Assembly (NCBI GenBank): GCA_033032865.1
Contig: JAWHQI010000166.1
Coordinates: forward strand, 5,704,001 to 5,768,000
Reading direction: 5' to 3'
DNA: 64,000 bases
Source of the DNA: Dactylorhiza incarnata
Lineage: Eukaryota; Streptophyta; Magnoliopsida; Asparagales; Orchidaceae
Shown here: positions 56,405-64,000 of the stretch, piece by piece
Numbering within the stretch: the first letter of the stretch is position 1
Layout of the letters: each line of letters starts with the position of its first letter
Translations under genes and position numbers: made by a program
The notes under the pieces: generated by a model
What the model saw: only the letters and a program-made list of their open reading frames with translations
Told to the model about the DNA's origin: nothing
Database searches by the model: none

Positions 56405-57653
56405 CAGCTCGACTAATTCAATTCTTCCAGCCAGATTCAATTGAGGTCGACGAACTCAACATTGTGTTCGATGAAATTTGTTGAGATCGACGAATTAAAT
56501 GACATCTGATTTATTTCAGACATATTATATTATTCCATTCTCTGAACTTAGATATCTTCTGCAATGGCTCTATTCTTCCAGATAAGTAAAGTTAATATAT
56601 TTCCTTTTATTATTCCGAGATTATAGCCGTTGACATTTAGCGGAAAAGGACACGTTCATGGAAAAGGAAAAAGATACGCGGCGTATCAGATCTACAGTAC
56701 AGTACTTATATCTTCATATATTTTATTCCTTAAAATAAGGGATTTGTTTTTCAAATCTGTCAGAGATTTCAAAAGAGAAAAAGGAAAGAAGATATAAAGT
56801 ATTATTATAGAATAATATACAGAACTTATTACAGATTACTACAGTACAGCAATAAGAGATAGAGAAGAACAGCCGACAGAAAACTGTACAGGAAGAAAGA
56901 AAGAAAGAAAAGCTTCACAGATCTTCATCTTCTTCCTCTAGCAGCACTCATTCACTGAGAACATCATCAACTCTACTCTCTCAGTCATCTGCTGCAAGAT
57001 CAGATCTTCAAAAGAGCAACAAAAATCTGAAGAACTTACTCTTCCAGATTCATCAGTTACAGGAAGATCTATTTATACAAGAGAAAGCTCCAGCCATCTA
57101 CTGTCAAACATTTCATATCAGACAGAGGAGCTTTACACCATCAATCCACTAGAGTCTTCTCTCAGAATATTGACAGAGAAGAACATCTAACCCTTCTTTA
57201 CCTAATCTTGTACATGGTTCTAACTCCCTTCAAAAGTTAACTCCTTGGTGGCAGGGCACCTGAACAAAAACCTGTGGTTTGGTTAGAGCAGCTGATCAAA
57301 AGCTCCTTGGTGTGTGGACACCTGATCAAAAACCCCTTGGTGATAGGGCACCTGATCAAAAACCTAGTTGATCCTACTAAGTGTGGTAGAATAGTAGACG
57401 TACCCAGGTTTATTGGGGAACTACTATAAAAATCCTTGTGTCCTCTGTGTATGATTTTCTGTGTGCTGTGTTGTGTGCTCTCTTTGTGTTTGTTTTTATT
57501 ACTCACTCAATACACATATACATATCACTATTTTAATTCCGCAATAAAATTAAGGGAAAAGTTTTTAATACTCTATTCACCCCCCCCCCCCACCCCCCCC
57601 CCCCCCCCCCCCCCCCCCCTCTAGAGTAAATCTAAGATCTAAGCTCACTTTCA
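56405..57653 (+). repeat. Copia-3 3' LTR, second part
   Basis: It continues the LTR interrupted at 34391 and aligns with 26340-27567. The terminal CACCCC tract has expanded to about 40 C with one A (57578-57619). It ends CACTTTCA. Confidence 0.9.
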
Positions 57654-58636
57654 TAGCGGAATCCCGCCTTACACTTTTACTATACGCAGCCCAAAATGGT
57701 CTGCCAACAGCATAACTCCGCTGTTTAGAGGGGCTAACTGCAGACCGCCAGGGGTTTCTAGGTTAAAAACACCTCTGGGCTCTAACTGGGCGAGCTACCC
57801 ATAGGAGATCCCCTCCCGACCTGCCCGGCAAGGGGGGTGGCGAAATCTCCACCTCAACAAGAGGCGTTCTATGTGAAAATCTGCTGAACTGACTGGAAGA
57901 TTGAGTTCGTCGAGCTGAGAAGCAAATTTGTCGAACTGAAGCGCGACGTTCGTCGAACGCAGAACAAATTTCGTCGAACGCAGAGCTGAGTTCGTCGATC
58001 TCAAACCGGAGTTCGTCGAACTGAAGACAAAATCTGTAGAGCTGGCTGGAAGACTGAAATCGTCAAGCTAAAAAGCAAGTTCGTCGAACTGAAGCGTGAC
58101 GTTCGTCGAACGCAGAATGGATTTCGTCGAACGCAGATTGAAGTTCGTCGAACACAGAAAATTGGAAAGAATCCGGCTCGCCCAGGAGACGACTGTAAGC
58201 GGATCGCGAGGATCTGGCTCGCCCGCTTTCTCGCGAGCGGTCGGTGAGTGCCCTGCTCACCCGCCTTCCTGCGAGCGACCTTTGAGACTCTGGCTCGCCT
58301 TCCTTGTTACTTCTTTCGCCTGTTGACTTCTCTATCTATGCTCATCTCCTAGCGAATATTGGGGTTGTACAAAATCCCCGCTAGGCTCGCGATGAAACAT
58401 CCAACCCCTGGTATTCGCCAGCCTCTTGATGATGTGGCGCGAATCTTCTGGTGGGGCCCGGGCCTGTAGCTATAAATCCCATTCCTCCCAGCTGGTGTTC
58501 AAACTTTTTCTTCCTCTTGTGAAGCTTTTTCCCTTCGCCGTGAGACTCGGTGCGATGTCCAAAAAGGAAGAGGTGTTGGCCCGCCTTAGGGACTCGCAGG
58601 TGGCTTAGAAGGCCAAGGAAACTATTGTTTATTGGG
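57654..58636 (+). repeat. Degenerate LTR-like sequence, right copy, second part
   Basis: It continues 25536-25888. tctgccaacagc and TGGGGTTGT...AATCCCCGC phrases match the left copy at 10860-11790. An array of TTCGTCGAAC motifs covers 57900-58160. CTATAAATCCC at 58471 may be a TATA box. A short ATG frame at 58555 (MSKKEEVLARLRDSQVA, then a stop) parallels the ATG frame at 11795. The end is cut by Copia-4. Confidence 0.5.
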
Positions 58637-58859
58637 TGTCAACTTATGACCTAGAGGGGGGGGGGGGGGTGAATAGGTTTTTCAAATTATCTTATCTCTT
58701 TTTAGGTGTTCTTGATTTCTGATTAGTAGATCTAAAAGTTATAAAGCATAACACAGAAAACACACAAAGATATATAGAGGTTCCTCAAGACCGGGTGTCT
58801 TGAGTAGTCCTCTGTCCCTCTGCGCCTACCCAGCAGTGTGCTAGGCTCGGCAAATGCCG

Positions 58860-59210
58860 CCAAAAACTTCAGGCCCTCAAGACTTACACCACGGACCCGC
58901 AAGTCCAACAGCCTAGGCCCGCAAGCCCCTACTGCCCCCGAGCCCGCAAGCTCGACACTCAGGCCCTCAAGTCCTACACAACATAGACCCGCAAGTCTTG
59001 TGCCTACAACCTAGGCCCGCAAGCCCCTACTACGCCTGAGCCCTCAAGCTCGACAAGATCAGACCCGTAAGTCCACTGCCCTGGCCCTCAATCCTCACAG
59101 CTCTCCAGCCATCAAGCTATATGGTGTCGGACCCGCAAGTCCACTGCCCTGGCCCTCAAGCCTCACAGTTCTCCAACCCTCAAGCTAGACAAATAGGCCC
59201 GCAAGCCTTA
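58860..59210. repeat. Tandem CCCGCAAG/CCTCAAG repeat in the Copia-4 LTR
   Basis: Irregular units of ~15-35 bp alternate GACCCGCAAGTCC, AGGCCCGCAAGCC and CCCTCAAGCT forms. They lie downstream of the TATA box, probably in R/U5. Confidence 0.75.
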
Positions 59211-59536
59211 CAAAGATTACAGTGATAAAAGACGGTTACTTCTGCCGGATGAAGATCGACAACTTTAGCCTGTTGAAGATCGGCTTCTTTTGGTTGAAGA
59301 AGATGCTTCTTGATCTGGAGTTTCAGCACTGGATCTTCTTCAGCCTCCTCTTCTTTTGCCTGATGTTGATTGGCTACTTTTCAGTCGATGGAGATGACTA
59401 ATTCTTCAGAGAACACTTGATGCTTGTTCTCTTCTTCTCCGCCGAGAAAAGACTGTTCTATTGAAGTGTAGCGGCAGGATTCTTTTCTTCTTTTTTTTCT
59501 AAGACGAAGACTTCTTTTCTAGGGCATCACTGTTCC

Positions 59537-59544
59537 CTTTTATA
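59537..59544 (-). promoter_or_regulatory. TATA box of the Copia-4 LTR
   Basis: TATAAAAG on the minus strand, ~480 bp downstream of the U3 motif array. Confidence 0.7.
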
Positions 59545-60019
59545 GGACAGATGGGCCGCATAACGGTCACATGATATGTCCTTTAATGTTAGACACCCAT
59601 TCCTTACAAGCACACGTTGATTGGACAATCAGGCGGCGACAATAAATGCTGACAGCGCGTCCGCAAATTTTGAATCTGTCTCGACGATATTTCCAATGTT
59701 ACGACGACATGGACAATATCTCGACGACATGACTTTGTCGATGCCTTGAACTTTGGTAGACCTTCAAATCTTCTTCCTTCTGCCTCTGAAGCAGGTATGT
59801 CGACGATACGAGACATTCTGACAATTCTGCATATACGACGATATGATATCTTTGACTGTGTCGTCGTAATCACCTTGTTCTCTCGACAACATGCCTTCTT
59901 TACGACGATGTTCGACGCAATCAGTCATACTTAGCCTTTTCAGCCACAAGACTTCTTTGTTAATGTCGACGACGCTTCATCTTCTTGACCACATTTCTTC
60001 CTTTGTCTTCATTCTTCTC

Positions 60020-60372
60020 TGCGTTTGGCGAACCACAATTTTCGTTCGACGAACAACATTCTGTGTTCACCGAACTTCATTCTTCTGTCCCGTCTCTTTG
60101 TTCGACGAAATCCATGCAGCGTTCGACGAACATGCCAAGTTTGCGTTCGACGAACTTGCTTCTGCGTTCGACGATCTTGCTTCTGTGTTCGACGATCTTG
60201 CCGAGTCTTAGCGTTCGACTAACTCGCCAAGTCTCAGCGTTCGACGATCTGCCTTCTGCGTTCGACGATCTTGCCGAGTCTCAGCGCTCGACGATCTTCC
60301 TTCTGCGCTCGACAAACATCATTCTACGTTCGACGATCTTGCCAAGTCTCAGCGTTCGACGATCTTCCTCCT
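60020..60372. repeat. Copia-4 U3 array of TTCGACGAA/TTCGACGATC motifs
   Basis: About 18 copies of GTTCGACGAA, GTTCGACGATC and close variants lie 15-35 bp apart, many followed by TTGCC(A/G)AGTCTCAGC. The first base composition change with LTR background is near 60020. Confidence 0.85.
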
Positions 60373-60492
60373 ACGATATTGTAATTTAACTTCCTGAGCT
60401 TATCAGCTAGAGAAGTGATCAAATACAAAGTGAAGTTTTCTTGACTTGATGACTTCTTCAAATCAGAAATCATGTGGGCAAGATTCCAAACA

Positions 60493-60894
60493 ATCTCCCC
60501 CTATTTGAAGAAGTCAGAATCTCAATTCAAGACTACTTTCACTTGACAATAAATAGCATAATCTTAAATGGAAGGTATGAGCATGTTAAGATTTTACTTA
60601 TCTTTTGCTTAACTTTCTGAGTACATCATACTTGTAGATCCCCCTTGATTTGATGTCTCTTCTTTTGTGGATGCCCCTACACCATTGCTCCCCCTATCTT
60701 TGAGGTCTTCTGGAGCATCTTTGTTTTGAACATATTGATGTGCTTTCTCTCCCCCTTTCTGACTTCTTTCCTGAAGCTCTTGTTTAAGTAGACAATAGTC
60801 CAAGCTCCCCCTTGCTCTGTCATCGTTCATCCAAATCTTGTAAGAGTCTCAAACCACTCATCTAGAAAGGGATTAGTGAAAAATGAGTGGATGA
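60493..60894 (-). other. Copia-4 3' non-coding region
   Basis: It contains several GGGGGA-type purine tracts on the minus strand (about 60641, 60691, 60751 and 60810), besides the polypurine tract next to the LTR. No protein is supported. Confidence 0.65.
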
Positions 60895-61355
60895 TTACTC
60901 TAAGTTTAACATCCACAGTTGGAATTTGAAGAAATTAAACTTAGCTTCATCTAGGGGCTTTGTAAATATATCAGCCACTTGTTTCTCTATTGGGACAAAC
61001 TCAAGGGTGATATCTTCATTTTCCACATGCTCCCTGATGAAGTGATACTTGATCTCAATATGCTTAGTTCTGCTGTGAGAGATAGGGTTCTTAGCAATTG
61101 AGATTGCACTTGAAGAGTCACAAAACAGGGGTGTTTGGGTCATCTTTAGATTGTAGTCTTCAAGTTGATGCTGAATCCATAGAAGTTGGGCACAGCAGCT
61201 CCCAGCAGAGATATACTCTGATTCTGCTGTTGAAATTGCCACGCTGGTCTGCTTCATTATGCTCCACGAGATCAGTCTTCCACCAAGGAATTGACATGTC
61301 CCTGAGGTACTCTTCCTGTCTTCCTTGCACCCTGCATAATCTGCATCTGATGTCT
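60895..61355 (-). pseudogene. pol: Copia-4 RNase H fragment
   Basis: Read on the minus strand from 61355: DADYAGCKEDRKSTSGTCQF, then MKQTSVAISTAESEYISAGS, SSAISIAKNPISHSRTKHIE and DIFTKPLDEAKFNFF, ending at 60895. The frame is open, but the protein begins in mid-domain because the 5' part is deleted. Confidence 0.85.
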
Positions 61356-61623
61356 AGCATTGACCCATATATGATTGTACGACATTTTGCTAGCTAAAAC
61401 ACATAAGGTGCGAGGTACGTTATCAGTTACCAGCAAGCAATAACTAGGTATAGCAGTAAGTGCACATTTATGAGCAAGAATAGCGTGCCGCAATATCTTC
61501 ACAGGCATATGCCTTATAAGCATTCATATATAATTGTTCATATACTGAGATTGTTCACATATATGACTAGTTATATGAGAGGACCAATTGTACTTGAATT
61601 AATATTATCCTTAGAAATCTACG
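61356..61623. other. Unassigned AT-rich stretch
   Basis: No feature is recognised. It holds the junction with truncated Copia-4 at its left and the end of the unidentified minus-strand ORF at its right. Confidence 0.4.
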
Positions 61624-62505
61624 TCATTCAATCGTTTTGAACGAGACGTTTCCGTATGGCATGCTGGAGCTGGCTCCCTTCGTTTCCTTCTTCTTCTTTC
61701 GGCTGTAGAAGTCAATTGGCTTCGGGATCTTCTTTGGAGGAGGAGGAGGAGGACCGTGGGGAAAGTCCATCTTATGTTGCTTCCTTTCTTCCAGGTCTTT
61801 CACGTGATGATTCCATTCCGTGGAAGAGTACACTCTTTCATGGTCTTTCTGACCGTGTCCAAATACAATCCATGACTCTATGATGATTTCGTTTGAGCGA
61901 GGGCTCCACCGACTTGATTCTGGATCCTTCTTGACCTCATTTATTCTTTTCTTTCTATACTCTCCGCTGGAGATCTTCCTTTTCATTCTAGATGTTGCGG
62001 ATTCGTCCGATTTGGCTTCAGAGTCGGAGCTGATGGAGGGTTCAGTGTGTACATATGCGGATGGGGTTATTTGCAGTGCTTGCTTTATTTGATTATTTAC
62101 TCTAATTTCTTGATGTGAACAAACAGCTATGCTTCCCTTAATCTCCTCCTGGATTTCTTCTTTAATCCTCCTTTCACCGTCTTGGATTTCTTCCGTTACC
62201 TACTCCTTTAGTTCGAACAGCTGTTCCAGGGTTTCCTGATCTCCGACATCTATGAAGTTTCTTACTTCCAGAAGACGAGCATCTAGGGTTTGCTCGTGGT
62301 TGGCGATTCTGTTCAGGATGAGGGTGGTGGACTCCACATGTTGAGTGTGGAGTTGAAAGATGTTCTCCTTTATTGATTTTACCTCTTCCTTCATCTCATC
62401 CCTGATTTTGTTCACGGCTTTTTCTATGAGAGTTTCCATTCGCTCCCACAGAGCTGTGAGCATCATAGCAGAGGGCATCTCACCTGTCCTTTTTTTGGCT
62501 GCCAT
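61624..62505 (-). pseudogene. Unidentified coiled-coil protein gene with one in-frame stop
   Basis: I do not recognise this gene. From ATG 62505 (MAAKKRTGEM) the minus-strand frame runs ~294 codons with a single TAG at 62200-62202 and then stays open to 61624. Residues ~10-100 look helical/coiled coil (KIRDEMKEEVKSIKENIFQL). After the stop come an EEIQEEIK-type helix, a Ser/Asp/Glu-rich part, and a basic C-terminus with GPPPPPPKKIPKP. The frame is open upstream to 62715, but the TATA box lies inside that part, so 62505 is the better start. It could be a host gene relic or an accessory ORF of an unrecognised element; sequence alone does not decide. Confidence 0.4.
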
Positions 62506-62608
62506 TGTCCTTGGGAAGGCGATACGTCGGAGATGAAGAGGGGGTTTGTCGACGGAGTAGTTTGAGGCAAATGAAAGCGTAAATTTTTGTTCTCGAGCAT
62601 TCACCCCA

Positions 62609-62616
62609 TTTATAGT
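62609..62616 (-). promoter_or_regulatory. TATA box upstream of the unidentified minus-strand ORF
   Basis: CTATAAAT on the minus strand, ~105 bp before ATG 62505, a plausible distance for a plant promoter and short 5' UTR. Confidence 0.45.
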
Positions 62617-62802
62617 TGATGCGATTACGGCAAGTGAACCGGTCGCGTGCAAATAATAGTTGGGAGGCAACTCCCCAGATATCAGTCTCTCAGGGAATGC
62701 AAGTTGTGGTGACAAGAAAATAGAGTGAGGTGATTGTTACGACGAGTAAAAGAAAGTAAAAACAAGGGCGTTGTGATTGGTGTCGTGGGCTACTACACAT
62801 AA

Positions 62803-63012
62803 ATGAAATGCGGGTCAAAACTCTACATCACAAGGCGGGATGGATGCAACGCCAGCGATGCCGTGTTTCGGAAAGCGAGTGAACGAGAACGCTGGCGGAT
62901 GAGGGTCGTAAGCACCTCGTTGTCACGGAACACGCAACTAGCAATTGCTAGTGCAGAGCACTACAAAGCGGTGGAGTGGATGGGGGACTACGACACTCCT
63001 CAAATCTCATAA
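62803..63012 (+). CDS. Small hypothetical ORF, divergent from the unidentified gene
   Basis: A 69-codon ATG frame, rich in Arg/Ser, with no recognised domain and no clear promoter. It diverges from the minus-strand ORF across ~190 bp. Its GC content is higher than that of its surroundings. It may be chance. Confidence 0.15.
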   Translation: MKCGSKLYITRRDGCNASDAVFRKASERERWRMRVVSTSLSRNTQLAIASAEHYKAVEWMGDYDTPQIS

Positions 63013-63019
63013 ACCACAT

Positions 63020-63716
63020 AAGATCTCATAAACATGAAATCATATTAAATAAAACACAGAGTTTATGAACATCATCCACAATAACAAACGCATACAATGA
63101 AAACTCTGAAGCAAAGCGCAGGGGAAAAGAGGAAACCGAAGCTCGAAGACTATGCTGAAGATTCTCGGCCGGAATCGTAGGGTTGTCAAGCCTCGTCCGG
63201 GCTCGGTCTTCAGTTGCGTCCGGGGTCCGGAGGAGCTGTCACCTTCCTCTATTTTTACCCGTCTTCTTCGTGGTCTAGCTCGAGGTAACTCTTGTTCTAC
63301 ACCTTGAATGCAGCAGAGGCTCTCCGTTTATGGCGTTCTTGAGCTCAAGGATGATGGAGGAGGCCAAGGAGGGAGCTTCAGCGGAAGATTTGCAAGACTA
63401 TGGTTGTCGGAGCTCCTCCTAGGTCAAACGGCGGTGGAGAGGCGAACTGGGCGAAAATGGCAGGCTTCTGAAGCTTTTCCCGCGGGGGCGTTCTTCTTCC
63501 AGCAGATTTCCTGCCATAAATACTAAAAAGTCAGAAATTTAGTCACGCACGGGAGGACGCACGGCCGTACGTTTCCCGTGCGTTATTTAACGAATAAATT
63601 GGCTTGAGGAAGAAGCAGCAGCGCCCGCGCGATTTACTCATGCACGAGCGAATCCGCCCTGCGCCAAATCGCATGAACAAATTCAGATTGGCTAAAAAAC
63701 AGATGAAACAGGCGAT
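63020..63716 (-). repeat. LTR-like fragment with CpG-rich palindromes
   Basis: On the minus strand a TATTTATGG TATA-like box (63522-63514) lies downstream of inverted CGCACGGG/CCCGTGCG arms (63545-63590) and a CGCCCGCGCG stretch. This is the same arrangement as in the Athila-like LTRs. Other boundaries are not visible. Confidence 0.35.
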
Positions 63717-64000
63717 TGATGGAGCAAAACTATGCTTGCAAACGACAACGGCAAGTGTACCATATCGAATGTAGTATAGGTTATAAAACCTAGGTCGTAT
63801 TAGACTCAGGGCGGTTGAGTACTCTTACTTCAAGAAAGTCTCTATTATTTTATCAAATAGAACTTGGGAGTGAATTTGCAAAAGGAAAATAAAAATAAGA
63901 TTAAAACGACGAGTAAAAAGGCTAGCACTCGATCTTTGAATCACCGCAGAAAATAAACATAATAAGAACAACTTCTAATTCTCTTAATAAATTACTTGAC
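63717..64000 (-). mobile_element. Left end of another Athila-like LTR, cut by the window edge
   Basis: TGATGGAGCAAAACTATGCTTGC onward aligns with 36715-36995 and 47739-48010 (GGCAAGTGTACC, GTAGTATAGGTT, TTAGACTC...GGGCGGTTGAGTAC). It is clearly more diverged than the two Athila-like LTRs are from each other. It continues beyond 64000. Confidence 0.8.

Larger units (their letters stand above)
25889..57653 (+). mobile_element. Copia-3: Ty1/Copia element with a chromovirus in its 3' LTR
   Basis: The 5' LTR (25889-27567), gag, pol and 3' LTR are all present on the plus strand. The 3' LTR is split by the chromovirus at 34392-56399. The flanking 5-mers are TAACA (25884-25888) and TAGCG (57654-57658). 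They differ at two positions, both G/A, so I read them as a decayed target duplication. Without the insertions the element is about 9.8 kb. Confidence 0.85.
58637..60492 (-). repeat. Copia-4 3' LTR (1856 bp)
   Basis: On the minus strand it starts TGTTTGGAATCTTGCC and ends CA, after the CTATTCACC, C-run, TCTAGG signature (58651-58676). U3 carries TTCGACGAA motifs. A TATA box is at 59537-59544. The downstream part (58860-59200) repeats GACCCGCAAGTCC/GGCCCTCAAGC phrases. Confidence 0.85.
58637..61355 (-). mobile_element. Copia-4: 3' part of a Ty1/Copia element
   Basis: On the minus strand: an RNase H fragment (61355-60895), 3' non-coding region, polypurine tract (AATAGGGGGAGA at 60506-60494) and a 3' LTR (60492-58637). 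Sequence upstream of RNase H is missing at 61355. The RNase H closely resembles that of Copia-2. Confidence 0.85.

Noticed and set aside
62620..63020. Geminivirus- or pararetrovirus-like intergenic region with divergent ORFs
   Set aside because: No Rep, coat, movement or RT motif was seen on either side. A TATA box and divergent frames alone are not enough.

Overview
The window looks like intergenic nuclear DNA of a flowering plant. Almost all of it is LTR retrotransposons with plant-type parts: Ty1/Copia gag-pol with an initiator-Met tRNA primer site, a Tekay/Del-like chromovirus with a chromodomain, and an Athila-like Gypsy element primed by tRNA-Asp. DNA transposon pieces (Harbinger, CACTA) are also present. 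I see no convincing host housekeeping gene, no tRNA gene and no CRISPR. The species cannot be named from the sequence.

Layout. 1-5653: minus-strand Copia-1 (pol, gag, 5' LTR), cut by the left edge. 5654-10557: 5'-deleted Copia-2 (RT, RNase H, 3' LTR), split by a small foldback element (6594-7561) whose ~307-bp units carry 5S rRNA-derived sequence. 10620-10745: a CACTA terminus. 10860-13870: an old degenerate element with a multi-exon-like gag/transposase-like relic. An ~89-bp tandem array (about 17 monomers) then runs in four blocks between 13.87 and 25.54 kb. It is split by a second foldback element (14294-15123), a solo LTR (15618-17121) and a gag-only Copia-like element (17494-25287).

25889-57653 is a nest. 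Copia-3 (25889-57653) carries a chromovirus (34392-56399) in its 3' LTR. The chromovirus carries an Athila-like Gypsy (36715-49330, minus strand) in its leader, and the Athila pol carries a 2.1-kb Harbinger derivative (42037-44126) with a MYB/SANT-like ORF. The old host sequence resumes at 57654. Copia-4 (58637-61355, minus) follows, then a short stretch with an unidentified coiled-coil ORF behind a TATA box (61624-62616), then two LTR-like pieces at the right edge.

How the parts relate. Most proteins are broken, so most elements could move now only with enzymes supplied in trans. Two cross-cutting patterns stand out. First, LTRs of at least six families that are unalike elsewhere carry arrays of short CpG-containing dyad-symmetric motifs, upstream of the TATA box wherever that box is visible; the chromovirus LTR lacks them. 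Second, two foldback mini-element families share one architecture: TG...CA units, a 21-bp palindromic centre and 5-bp target duplications. They carry different Pol III-like modules, 5S-like in one and tRNA B-box-like in the other.
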